A stretch of DNA of 64,000 nucleotides, taken from Streptomyces geranii (lineage in GTDB: Bacteria; Actinomycetota; Actinomycetes; Streptomycetales; Streptomycetaceae). The notes under the pieces are model-generated. The model did not search any database. It worked only from the letters and a program-made list of their open reading frames with translations, and had not been told where the DNA came from. The DNA is taken from contig NZ_PJME01000047.1 of assembly GCF_002954775.1 (NCBI RefSeq), forward strand, positions 1 through 64,000. Reading direction: 5' to 3'. Numbering within the stretch: position 1 is the stretch's first letter; each line of letters opens with the position of its first letter. The position numbers and the translations under genes are program-made. This document shows positions 50,528 to 59,161 of the stretch, piece by piece.

Positions 50528-51697
50528 CTACGCGTCGGAGTACTTCGCGTCCGCTGCTGGGTCCAGGGCCAGGCGGTAGCCGCGTTTTACTACCGTCTGG
50601 ATCAGTTTGGGGGCGCCCAGGGCCGTGCGGAGGCGGGCCATCGCTGTTTCCACCGCGTGTTCGTCCCGGCCCGCTCCGGGCAGCGCGCGGAGGAGGTCCG
50701 CTCGGGCCACCACCCAACCCGGGCGGCGGGAGAGGGCGCGGAGGAGGGACATGCCGGCCGGGGGGACGGGACGTAGCGCGCCGTCGACCAGGACCGCGTG
50801 GCCGCGGATCTCCACCCGGTGGCCGGCGATCGGCAACGCCCTTGCGCGGGCCGGGAGTTCCTGGCAGAGGAGCTGGACCAGGGGGCCCAGGCGGAAGCGT
50901 TCGGGAGAGACCGTGTCCACGCCGTGGGCCTGGAGCGGGAGCGCCGTCACCGGGCCCACGCACGCGGGGAGCACGTCGTGGTGGAGGGCCGCCAGGAGTT
51001 CCGGAAGGAGGCCCCTTTCTTCCGCTCGGGAGAGGAGGGACGCCGCCGCCGGGGCGCTTGTGAACGTCAGCGCGTCCAGGCCTCGGGAGACCGTCGCGTC
51101 GAGGAGTCGGTCCACCGGGCCGATGTCCTCCGGTGGCATCCAGCGGTACACCGGCACGCCGACGACCTCCGCGCCGGCCGCCCGCAGCGACTCGACGAAG
51201 CCCGGCAGCGGCTCGCCGTGCAGCTGGATGGCGATACGGCGGCCGTCCACCCCCTCCTCCAGGAGGCGGTCGAGCACCTCCGCCATCGATTCGGAGGACG
51301 GTGACCAGTCCTCCGTAAGGCCTGCGGCCCGGACGGACCCTTTGACCTTGGGGCCGCGGGCGAGGAGTTCCACGCCGCCGAGGCAGGCGAGGAGGTCGTC
51401 GCCGAGGCCCCAGCCGTCGGCCGCCTCGATCCAGCCCCGGAAGCCGATCGCGGTGGTCGCGACGACGATGTCCGGCGCCTGGGCGATCAGCTGCTTGGTC
51501 GCCGCGAGCAGCTCGCTGTCGTCGGCGAGCTGCACGATGCGCAGCGCGGGCGCGTGTACGACGACCGCGCCCCGCCGCTGGAGGAGTGTCCCGAGTTCGT
51601 CGGCCCGACGTGCGGCCGTGACACCCACGGTGAACCCCGCGAGGGGGCCGTGGTCGGGCTGGGCCGGTCGCTGTGGTCGCTGCTCTTCGTCGTACAT
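50528..51697 (-). CDS. nnaR: HemD-like/winged-helix regulator of nitrate assimilation (NnaR)
   Basis: 389 aa. N-terminal uroporphyrinogen-III-synthase-like domain (residues ~20-270: GFTVGVTAARRADELGTLL, ALTFTSAPAAASLL) followed by an OmpR-type winged helix (GWVVARADLLRALPGAG, HAVETAMARLRTALG, VKRGYRLAL). The HemD part probably serves as a ligand or haem-related sensor, not synthesis. In S. coelicolor NnaR (the SCO2958-type gene) acts with GlnR on nitrite genes; I rely on memory for that. It lies 124 bp downstream of narK on the same strand, after a hairpin at 51745-51774. Confidence 0.88.
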   Translation of the reverse strand: MYDEEQRPQRPAQPDHGPLAGFTVGVTAARRADELGTLLQRRGAVVVHAPALRIVQLADDSELLAATKQLIAQAPDIVVATTAIGFRGWIEAADGWGLGDDLLACLGGVELLARGPKVKGSVRAAGLTEDWSPSSESMAEVLDRLLEEGVDGRRIAIQLHGEPLPGFVESLRAAGAEVVGVPVYRWMPPEDIGPVDRLLDATVSRGLDALTFTSAPAAASLLSRAEERGLLPELLAALHHDVLPACVGPVTALPLQAHGVDTVSPERFRLGPLVQLLCQELPARARALPIAGHRVEIRGHAVLVDGALRPVPPAGMSLLRALSRRPGWVVARADLLRALPGAGRDEHAVETAMARLRTALGAPKLIQTVVKRGYRLALDPAADAKYSDA

Positions 51698-51744
51698 GGC
51701 TCTCGTCCCGCAGTCGGGTCACATCTCTGCACTAGCGTGCCGAA

Positions 51745-51774
51745 CGAGCCTGTCAACGGCGCGTGACAGGCTCG
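51745..51774 (-). terminator. Hairpin between narK and nnaR
   Basis: CGAGCCTGTCA (51745-51755) pairs with 51764-51774, 8-nt loop. It could attenuate or terminate narK transcription before nnaR. Confidence 0.6.
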
Positions 51775-51821
51775 GTTCGGATTCATGTCGCCGGTGTTAC
51801 TTAAGCCCCTCAGGGCGAGTG

Positions 51822-53204
51822 TCACACCTCGGCATAGCTGAGCTGCGGCTTTGCCTCCGACGCCGGGGTCGCGGTGGCCGTTGTGCCGAGCGGGCGGCGA
51901 AGGTATACGGCCCAGGTGACCAGGAAGCAGACCCCGTAGAAGGCGAGGAAGGCGACGAAGGCACCGGTGCCGGAGCCGACGCTCAGGAAGGACTGGCGGA
52001 GGGAGAGGTTGATACCGAGGCCGCCGAGCGCGCCGACCGCGCCGATGATGCCCATGGTGGCACCGGAGAGACGGCGTCCGTAGGCCGCGGCCTCCTCACC
52101 CTCCAGTCCCTTGGCGAGCGCCTTGGCCTGGAAGATGCCGGGGATCATCTTGAAGGTCGAGCCGTTGCCGAGGCCGGAGAGGACGAACAGGGCGATGAAG
52201 GCGACGGTGAACAGGGGCAGCGACTTCTGGGTGGACGCGAAGACGATGACCCCGGTGGCGCCCGCCATGCCGACGTAGTTCCACAGGGTGATCTTCGCCC
52301 CGCCGAAGCGGTCGGCGAGGGCGCCGCCCACGGGCCGGATCAGCGAGCCGAGCAGCGGGCCGATGAAGGTGACGTACGCGGACTGGAGCGGCGTACGCCC
52401 GAACTGCGTCTGCAGGACGAGGCCGAAGGCGAAGCTGTAGCCGATGAACGACCCGAACGTCCCGATGTAGAGGAAGGACATGATCCAGGTGTGCGCGTCC
52501 TTGACGGCCTCCTTGGCGGCGCCGGTGTCGTTCTTCAGGTGCGCGATGTTGTCCATCTTGACCGCGGCCAGGACGGCGGCGATGAGGATCAGCGGGATGT
52601 AGATCCCGAGGAGCACGCGCGGCCCGCCGCTCGCGCCGATGACGGCGAGCCCGATGAGCTGCACGACCGGGACACCGATGTTGCCGCCGCCGGCGTTGAG
52701 CCCGAGCGCCCACCCCTTCTTGCGGAGCGGGAAGAAGGCGTTGATGTTGGTCATGCTGGAGGCGAAGTTGCCGCCACCGAGACCGGCGAGCATGGCGCAC
52801 ACCAGGAACGTGTTGAAGGAGGTCCCCGGTTCCATCACGATGAACGCCGCGATCGTCGGGATGAGGAGCAGCGACGCGGAGACGATGGTCCAGTTCCGGC
52901 CACCGAAGATGGCGACGGCGAAGGTGTAGGGGACGCGGACGACGGCGCCGACGGCGGTCGCCATCGACACGATGAAGAACTTGTCCGCCGGGGTGAGCCC
53001 GTACTCCGGTCCCATGAACAGCACCATCACGGACCACAGCGTCCAGATGGAGAAGCCGATGTGCTCGGAGAGCACGGAGAAGAACAGGTTGCGGCGGGCG
53101 ACCTTCTCGCCGGTCGCGTTCCAGAAGGCCTCGTCCTCGGGATCCCAGTGCTCGATCCAGCGGCCTCCCCTGCCGGGTGCGGGGGCTGAACTAGGGGCTG
53201 TCAT
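51822..53204 (-). CDS. narK: Nitrate/nitrite transporter NarK
   Basis: 460 aa major facilitator of the nitrate/nitrite porter family. About 12 helices; the nitrate-signature regions are GGGNFASSMTNINAFFPL and GLGNGSTFKMIPGIF. The N-terminal ~40 residues are cytoplasmic. It exports nitrite or imports nitrate. ATG 53204 has GGAGG 6 nt upstream. The upstream region carries a GTNAC-N6-GNAAC half-site resembling a GlnR box, fitting nitrogen control. It precedes nnaR. Confidence 0.93.
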   Translation of the reverse strand: MTAPSSAPAPGRGGRWIEHWDPEDEAFWNATGEKVARRNLFFSVLSEHIGFSIWTLWSVMVLFMGPEYGLTPADKFFIVSMATAVGAVVRVPYTFAVAIFGGRNWTIVSASLLLIPTIAAFIVMEPGTSFNTFLVCAMLAGLGGGNFASSMTNINAFFPLRKKGWALGLNAGGGNIGVPVVQLIGLAVIGASGGPRVLLGIYIPLILIAAVLAAVKMDNIAHLKNDTGAAKEAVKDAHTWIMSFLYIGTFGSFIGYSFAFGLVLQTQFGRTPLQSAYVTFIGPLLGSLIRPVGGALADRFGGAKITLWNYVGMAGATGVIVFASTQKSLPLFTVAFIALFVLSGLGNGSTFKMIPGIFQAKALAKGLEGEEAAAYGRRLSGATMGIIGAVGALGGLGINLSLRQSFLSVGSGTGAFVAFLAFYGVCFLVTWAVYLRRPLGTTATATPASEAKPQLSYAEV

Positions 53205-53308
53205 GACGCCTCCACGGTGGTCCGGGGCTCGGGTGGTTCGTTTCGGGGTACTGAGCGGTGATGAGTCCCGAAGGTAGGCAGAGCGCGTTTCCGCACTGTG
53301 GCTGTGGG

Positions 53309-53346
53309 TGACCGGAAGGGAACTTTGCTCTCACCCCGCGAGGAGG
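53309..53346. promoter_or_regulatory. Candidate GlnR-type site upstream of narK
   Basis: GTGAC-N6-GGAAC (53309-53324) fits the consensus gTnAc-N6-GaAAc. A second, degenerate pair follows at 6-bp spacing (CTCAC and AGGAG). It lies 105-142 bp upstream of the narK start. Confidence 0.45.
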
Positions 53347-53419
53347 TGGGATGAGAGGTTAACCAGACGGAGGTCACGGGCGGGGCACGGAGACGTCCGT
53401 GACCATGCGGAAGCGACGC

Positions 53420-53457
53420 GGAACGGCCCGGCACCCACCGGGGTGCCGGGCCGTTCC
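53420..53457 (-). terminator. Terminator of the mat/acyltransferase operon
   Basis: 17-bp perfect stem (53420-53436 / 53441-53457), 4-nt loop, beginning 11 nt after the acyltransferase stop. Confidence 0.88.
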
Positions 53458-53467
53458 CTCACGTGTC

Positions 53468-54733
53468 TCACCTGCGGTGGCCCGCACCGCCTCGGGCGGG
53501 CCGTCGCTTTTCCGGGCCGCTCGGCCACAGGCGGGGCTTTCGTTTCGCCGCCAGGTCCTCCGCCCAGCCGAAGCAGGCGACGCAGGCGGCGATCAGGAGC
53601 CAGGTCAGGGCCAGTACCGGCCAGGGGCTCTCCAGGAGCCAGGCCGCGTTCTGTTCCAGGGGTTCGAACGCCCACAGGCGGTCCCACTGGGTCGCGGCGA
53701 TCAGGATGCAGGTGTTGTGCCAGAGGTAGATCGTCACGGCACGGGAGTTCAGCAGGGTGATCGGCCTGTCCCAGCGGCGCAGTCGCTTCGGCCACTCCGA
53801 CCAGGACGGGCTGACGTGCAGCAGCAGCATCACCGTGCCGCAGGACCAGAGGGCCTGGGCGAAGGGCATGGAGTCCAGGTCGTTGCCCTCACCGAAGTCG
53901 TGGTTGAGGGCGTACCAGAGGCCGACCATGGCGATGACCGGGGCGATGGACGGGACGATGTAGCGCGGCAGGCGCTGCAGGACGCCCTCCTGGTGGGCCA
54001 TGCCGAGGATCCAGCAGGCGCCGAAGGTGCTGAAGTCGGTGAGCGCCGACGGGATGCGCTCCCCCGGCAGGGTGATGTACCCGAACTCGAACGCCGCCGA
54101 CAGCGCGATCGGCGCGGCGATGGTGGCCACCGGCAGCGCGCGCAGGGCGCGGAGCAGGAACGGCGAGAGGAGTACGTACCAGAGGTAGGCGCGCAGGTAC
54201 CAGAGCGGTCCGGCGAGGTCGGCGGCCCAGTTCTCGCCGATGAAGCCGTGGACGCCGGGCAGGCCCTCGGCGAACGGCGGGTCGCTCAGCGGGAGGATCC
54301 AGTAGGTGAGGTGCAGCCACCACCAGCCGGGGTGGCCCTCGGCGTCCGGGCCCCAGCCCTGGAGGACCATGCCGGTGACGCCGACGACGCCCAGCAGCCA
54401 CATCGGGGGCAGCAGGCGGCGTACGCGGCTCTTGATGACCTGGCCTGCGGGCCGCTTCAGGGAGCGGGCCATCAGGTTGCCCGCCAGGGCGAACATCACG
54501 CCCATGGAGGGGAAGAGCAGCGGGAGCCAGGCCCAGCCGGTGAGGTGGTAGAGGACCACGCGGAACAGGGCGAGCGCGCGGAGCAGGTCGAAGTAGCGGT
54601 CCCGGCCGCCGGACGGGCGCGGGGCCTGCTCCGGGATCGGGGCCGTGTCGGACAGCTCGTCGGTCGCGCCGGTTCGCGTGCTGGGTACGGTCATCGCGTG
54701 CGGCGCCTTCTGGGGAGAGTGGTACGTGCTCAT
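53468..54733 (-). CDS. Membrane acyltransferase 3 family protein of the mat locus
   Basis: 421 aa. About ten helices; AT3 hallmarks RDRYFDLLRALALFRVVLYH at the start (the R/H pair of the family) and IYLWHNT near the end. AT3 proteins O-acetylate or succinylate cell-surface glycans. ATG 54733 overlaps the matB stop by 4 nt (ATGA), so it is translationally coupled to the glycan synthase and probably modifies the same polymer; this is inference. Confidence 0.85.
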   Translation of the reverse strand: MSTYHSPQKAPHAMTVPSTRTGATDELSDTAPIPEQAPRPSGGRDRYFDLLRALALFRVVLYHLTGWAWLPLLFPSMGVMFALAGNLMARSLKRPAGQVIKSRVRRLLPPMWLLGVVGVTGMVLQGWGPDAEGHPGWWWLHLTYWILPLSDPPFAEGLPGVHGFIGENWAADLAGPLWYLRAYLWYVLLSPFLLRALRALPVATIAAPIALSAAFEFGYITLPGERIPSALTDFSTFGACWILGMAHQEGVLQRLPRYIVPSIAPVIAMVGLWYALNHDFGEGNDLDSMPFAQALWSCGTVMLLLHVSPSWSEWPKRLRRWDRPITLLNSRAVTIYLWHNTCILIAATQWDRLWAFEPLEQNAAWLLESPWPVLALTWLLIAACVACFGWAEDLAAKRKPRLWPSGPEKRRPARGGAGHRR

Positions 54734-56940
54734 CCGACCGGCCGCCGCTCCTGCGCCGGTGCCTGCTGCGGCACCCCGCCGGGCATGCCGACCGCTCCGG
54801 TCCGGCGCAGCTTCTGCCAGCGCAGCCGGCCTCCGGTGAGCGCGGTGATCCAGGACTGGAGCAGGACGACGTACATGAGCTGGCGGTAGAGGATCTGCTG
54901 GAGCGGCAGGGATATCAGGTGGGTCATGGGTTCCTTGTCGAGGCGGAACGCGTAGGCCGCGCACACCACCTGGATCGCCAGTACGCCCAGCCAGGCGACG
55001 ATCGTCTTCTCGGTCGGGCCGAACACCAGCCCGTAGAGGAGGAAGACGTCGATCAGGGGGGCGAGGAGCGGGGCCAGGACCATGAACAGGGAGACCAGGG
55101 GCAGGCCGACGCGGCCGAAGCGGCCGGAAGGGCCGCGTTCGATGACCGCGCGGCGGTGCTTCCAGATCGCCTGCATGGTGCCGTACGACCAGCGGTAGCG
55201 CTGGGACCAGAGCTGCTGGACGGACTCCGGGGCCTCGGTCCAGGCGCGGGCGTTCTCCGCGTACACGACCCGCCAGCCGTCGCGGTGCATCGCCATGGTG
55301 ATGTCGGTGTCCTCGGCGAGCGTGTCGTCGCTCATGCCGCCGACCCGCTTGAGCGCGCTGCGCCGGAAGGCGCCGATCGCGCCGGGGATGGTCGGCATGC
55401 AGCGGAGCATGTCGTACATCCGGCGGTCGAGGTTGAAGCCCATCACGTACTCGATGTGCTGCCAGGCGCCGATCAGCCGGTCGCGGTTGCCGACCTTCGC
55501 GTTGCCCGCGACGGCGCCCACGCGCGCGTCGCCGAAGGGCTGGACGAGTTCGCGGACGGTGGACGGCTCGAAGACGGTGTCGCCGTCCATCATCACGATG
55601 ATGTTGTAACGGGCGTTCGCCACACCCCGGTTGAGGGCGGCGGGCTTGCCCGCGTTGAGCTGGCGGACGACGCGTACGTTCGGCAGGCCCAGGTTTTCGA
55701 CGATGCGGGCGGTGCCGTCGCTCGACCCGTCGTCGACGACGATCACCTCGATGGGGTGGTCGCTCTCCATCAGCGAACGGACCGTCTGCTCGATGCACTT
55801 GGCCTCGTTGTAGGCGGGCACGAGGACGGAGACGGGTTCGGTGACGGGCGGGCCCCAGCGGAAGTTCTTCCTGCGCACCTTGCGGGCGTGCAGTACCGAC
55901 AGCAGGAGCATCAGCCCGAACCGGGCGATGACCAGCGCGCCGATCACGGCGAGGCCGACGACCAGGGTGTCGGTGATGTGCTCGGACGCCTGCACGGCGT
56001 ACACCCACGCCTGGCCCTTCCAGCGCTCCGTCCCGACCACGGCGGTGTGCGCGCTCGGGGCCTTGAGGGCGGCGGTGAGGGTGTCGAACTCGTAGCCCCG
56101 GTCCTGGAGTTGGCCGATGAACCGGTCGAGCGCGGCGACGGTCTGGGAGCGGTCGCCACCGGAGTCGTGCATGAGGACGATCGCGCCGTCGTCGCCCTTG
56201 GGCGTGGCCCGGCGGATGATCTCGTCGACGCCGGGGCGCTGCCAGTCCTCGCTGTCGGTGTTGTTGACGACCGTGATGTAGCCGCGGCTGCCGATGTACT
56301 CGGTGACCGGCCACGACTTGTTGTCCATGACGGCGGCGAACGAGGAGTACGGCGGCCGGAAGAGCGAGGTGCGGATGCCCGCGGCGCCCGCGAGGGCCAG
56401 CTGGTTCTGGGACAGCTCCCAGTCGATGCGCTTCTTCGACTGGTAGGAGAGGTCGGGGTGGTTGAAGGTGTGCAGCCCGATCTCGTGGCCCTCGTCGACC
56501 ATGCGCCGGACCAGTTCGGGGTAGCGCGAGGCCATCGTGCCGGTGATGAAGAAGACGGCGTGCGCGTCGTGCTTCTTCAGTACGTCGAGGACCTTGGGCG
56601 TCCACTTGGGGTCGGGACCGTCGTCGAAGGTGAGGACCAGCTCGCGGTCCGGCATGTCGAGGCTGGCCGTCTGGCCGCCCCGGGTGTCGATGACCGGGCC
56701 GCCCTCCAGGATCTCCTTGGGGACCTGGTCGGCGGAGGCGGGCGACTGGACCCGGTGGTCGGCGAGGATCTCGTTGTGCACGTACCCGCGCAGCATCAGC
56801 ATCGCCATCAGCGCGAGGAGGACGAGCGAGGGCAGCAGCTGGCGCAGGGGCAGCCGGCGCCTGGGGCGCGGGGCGGACCTGCGGGACCTGCCGGTGTTCC
56901 GGGTGTTTCGGGTGGCTCGACGGCTGGTGCGGGATGCCAT
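54730..56940 (-). CDS. matB: Bifunctional polysaccharide deacetylase/glycosyltransferase MatB
   Basis: 736 aa. N-terminal membrane anchor (residues ~34-52), then a NodB-type CE4 deacetylase domain (TFDDGPDPKW, catalytic D106/D107; metal His at H157 and H161 in LHTFNHPD), a second helix, then a GT2 synthase domain (VLVPAYNEAKC, VVDDGSSDGT, DGDTVF, EDTDITMAMHRDGW, QRYRWSYG) and C-terminal helices. This fuses the PgaB-like and PgaC-like functions and matches MatB, which makes a poly-GlcNAc-like glycan causing pellet aggregation. ATG 56940 shares one nt with the matA stop. Confidence 0.9.
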   Translation of the reverse strand: MASRTSRRATRNTRNTGRSRRSAPRPRRRLPLRQLLPSLVLLALMAMLMLRGYVHNEILADHRVQSPASADQVPKEILEGGPVIDTRGGQTASLDMPDRELVLTFDDGPDPKWTPKVLDVLKKHDAHAVFFITGTMASRYPELVRRMVDEGHEIGLHTFNHPDLSYQSKKRIDWELSQNQLALAGAAGIRTSLFRPPYSSFAAVMDNKSWPVTEYIGSRGYITVVNNTDSEDWQRPGVDEIIRRATPKGDDGAIVLMHDSGGDRSQTVAALDRFIGQLQDRGYEFDTLTAALKAPSAHTAVVGTERWKGQAWVYAVQASEHITDTLVVGLAVIGALVIARFGLMLLLSVLHARKVRRKNFRWGPPVTEPVSVLVPAYNEAKCIEQTVRSLMESDHPIEVIVVDDGSSDGTARIVENLGLPNVRVVRQLNAGKPAALNRGVANARYNIIVMMDGDTVFEPSTVRELVQPFGDARVGAVAGNAKVGNRDRLIGAWQHIEYVMGFNLDRRMYDMLRCMPTIPGAIGAFRRSALKRVGGMSDDTLAEDTDITMAMHRDGWRVVYAENARAWTEAPESVQQLWSQRYRWSYGTMQAIWKHRRAVIERGPSGRFGRVGLPLVSLFMVLAPLLAPLIDVFLLYGLVFGPTEKTIVAWLGVLAIQVVCAAYAFRLDKEPMTHLISLPLQQILYRQLMYVVLLQSWITALTGGRLRWQKLRRTGAVGMPGGVPQQAPAQERRPVG

Positions 56941-57911
56941 CAGATGACGTACTCCGGGGAGGTGGAACCGGCGGTGCCCGGGTCGGCGGGGCTCGGGCCC
57001 CCGCCGGCCGGGCCCTCGGACGCGATCGGTACCGGCTCCTGCGAACCGCCCGCGACCGGGTCCGTGCCGGGGTTGGTCGACGGGGACGGGTCGGGCGACG
57101 GGTCGGGGCCGCCGGACGCGGACGGCGACGGGGAGACGGACACCGACGGGGACGGGGCGGGGTCGGAGACGCTCGGGCTGGGGTCCGGGTCGGGCCTGCT
57201 GGCGCTGGGCGCGGGCTTGGCGCTGGTCGACGTGCTCGGCCGGGCCGCGCTCGCGGACGGCTCCGGGGTCGCGCTGGTCCCCTGCGACGGCACGGCGCTC
57301 GGGCCCACCGACGCCTCCGGGGTGGGCGAGGACCCGGCCGACTCCGACACGGGCGCCGACTCAGCGGGCAGCGGGCTCGTCTCGACCTGACCGGCCGGCT
57401 GTTCGTCCTGCTGGCCCGGGACCGGCAGCCAGGGGGCGTCCGAGTTGCCGGAGAGCAGGGTGCCGACGATGACGACGGCGTACACGGCGCAGGCGATGCC
57501 CACGACTATGCCTATGCGGCGGTACCGGCGACTGCGGCGGCCGGTCTCGTCGACGAAGACGGGACCGTCGCCCGCACCGGCGTCCGCGCCCTCCTTGGCC
57601 TGCCGGACGAGCAGTTCCTCAAGCTGCCGGCCGACGCCGTCGAGCTGGACGGTCACCTCGTGCGGGTCATGGGTGTGGCCGACCTCGACGGGGTTCTCCC
57701 AGGCACGGCGGTAGGGGACCCCGAAGGAGATCCCACTGTCTCCGCTGCCGCCGCTACCGCCACTGCTTCCGGTGTGCCCGGGCCGTGGCGGAGCACTCGC
57801 GTCACGCTGTCTGGGTACGGGACCGGAAGCCTCGAACTCGTTCGACGGGCTACCCGTGCTACCGGCCTCGGGTTGGGCGTCTTCACGCCACTTATTCACA
57901 CGCACGCACAT
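56940..57911 (-). CDS. matA: MatA, single-pass Ser/Pro-rich membrane protein
   Basis: 323 aa. A cytoplasmic N-terminus (~145 residues, with an EELLVRQAKEGAD helix) and one membrane helix (YRRIGIVVGIACAVYAVVIV) are followed by a ~150-residue extracellular Pro/Ser/Ala/Thr tail with DPSPSVSDPAPSPSVS-like repeats. No catalytic domain is recognised. Position directly upstream of matB, with TGATG coupling, identifies it as MatA; both genes are needed for aggregation in S. lividans as I recall. ATG 57911 is used; GTG 57905 and 57899 are alternatives, the GGGGGG site being close. Confidence 0.8.
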   Translation of the reverse strand: MCVRVNKWREDAQPEAGSTGSPSNEFEASGPVPRQRDASAPPRPGHTGSSGGSGGSGDSGISFGVPYRRAWENPVEVGHTHDPHEVTVQLDGVGRQLEELLVRQAKEGADAGAGDGPVFVDETGRRSRRYRRIGIVVGIACAVYAVVIVGTLLSGNSDAPWLPVPGQQDEQPAGQVETSPLPAESAPVSESAGSSPTPEASVGPSAVPSQGTSATPEPSASAARPSTSTSAKPAPSASRPDPDPSPSVSDPAPSPSVSVSPSPSASGGPDPSPDPSPSTNPGTDPVAGGSQEPVPIASEGPAGGGPSPADPGTAGSTSPEYVI

Positions 57912-58067
57912 CCCCCCACGGGAACCTTTCGGGTGCGCGTACGATTCCGGGATTTTCGTACAACAAGTGTTCGAACCGGACCCCCATCCGGTCCGAGCGC
58001 CCCCATTTATCACACTGCACCCGGGCCACGAATGTAGCGCACATGGAGGTCCTGTGTTTGCCATGTG

Positions 58068-59060
58068 TTACTTGTGGGCCGAAATGATGTTGAAATCGGT
58101 GGCTGGAAACCAACTATCGACAGGCTTCCGCAGCCACCCCTCCTCCCGCGCGAGCCCGGCGGCGGCCCGCCGGAGGGCGTCCAATCCCGGATGCACCAGA
58201 CCCTTCCGCCACACCAGCGAGACCGGAGAGAGCGGAACGGGGTCGACCAGCGGTCGCAGCACCGTCCCGGGCATGGCCGGAAAGTCCACCACGGCCAGGA
58301 CCGGGGTCCGCAACTTGGCCATGATCCGCTGGAACTCCTCGTCGCCCACAGCGAGCGGCGCGGGTGGCGCGATATCGATGCCACGTCCTGCGAACAGTTG
58401 ACGCGCGAGGTCGGTCCACTCAGGCGTACGGGGATTCCCGGCACCGGCATACACGGCCTCCCCCGCCAGCGCGGCCAACGGAACCTCGGCCAGCGCCGCC
58501 AGCCGATGCCCCTCGGGCAGCACGACCGCCATCGGCTCGTAGCGCACGGGCTGCTGCTCCAACCGGGCCCGCAGCGCCGGGTCCAGGCCCGCGAACCTTC
58601 CGAACGACGCGTCGAGCCGGCCCGCGAGCAACTCCCCCGCCGCGAAGGCGAGTCCGCTCTCGAACCGGGCCATCAGCTCGCACTCCGGAGCGAGTTCACG
58701 CGCCCGGTGCAGCACCCGCCGCCCGGTGACCAGCCCCGGCGAGTTCAGATCGACGAGCAGCGGCCGGGCCTCCCCGAACGCGGCCAGCAGCTCGTCGTGG
58801 GCGGCCAACACCCGCCGGGCGTACGGCAACAGCCGCTCACCGTCGGCCGAGAGCGCCACCCGCCGGGTCGACCGTACGAGGAGTTCGGCGCCCAACTCCC
58901 TTTCCAGGCGCCGGATGTCCCGGCTCAGCGCCTGCTGGGCGACGTAGAGGCGGGCGGCGGCCCGGGTGAAGTGCAGCTCCTCGGCGACGGTGACGAAGGC
59001 GCGGAGGAGACGGGGGTCGAGGTGGTGGGGCGACGGGTGGTCCGGGGCGGGCTCGGGCAT
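58068..59060 (-). CDS. LysR-family transcriptional regulator
   Basis: 330 aa. N-terminal winged helix (LRAFVTVAEELHFTRAAARLYVAQQALSRDIRRLERELG) and a C-terminal substrate-binding domain. It is divergent from an MFS transporter (59162) with ggaccc/gggtcc dyads between, so control of that transporter is likely. ATG 59060 follows a TATAGG-like box on the minus strand by 8 nt; a very short leader is possible. Confidence 0.92.
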   Translation of the reverse strand: MPEPAPDHPSPHHLDPRLLRAFVTVAEELHFTRAAARLYVAQQALSRDIRRLERELGAELLVRSTRRVALSADGERLLPYARRVLAAHDELLAAFGEARPLLVDLNSPGLVTGRRVLHRARELAPECELMARFESGLAFAAGELLAGRLDASFGRFAGLDPALRARLEQQPVRYEPMAVVLPEGHRLAALAEVPLAALAGEAVYAGAGNPRTPEWTDLARQLFAGRGIDIAPPAPLAVGDEEFQRIMAKLRTPVLAVVDFPAMPGTVLRPLVDPVPLSPVSLVWRKGLVHPGLDALRRAAAGLAREEGWLRKPVDSWFPATDFNIISAHK

Positions 59061-59074
59061 CCGGCGAACCTATA

Positions 59075-59132
59075 GGACCCGCGCGACTCACAACGGGAGT
59101 GCGTGAATGGGTCCGGATCAGGTGTTGGACCC
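59075..59132. promoter_or_regulatory. GGACCC/GGGTCC dyads between LysR and MFS
   Basis: Hexamers ggaccc (59075), gggtcc (59109) and ggaccc (59127) form two inverted pairs. They lie between the divergent genes, a typical LysR operator position; weak evidence. Confidence 0.4.
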
Positions 59133-59161
59133 GGTGATCGGCCCGGGGCGACGGTGGACGC

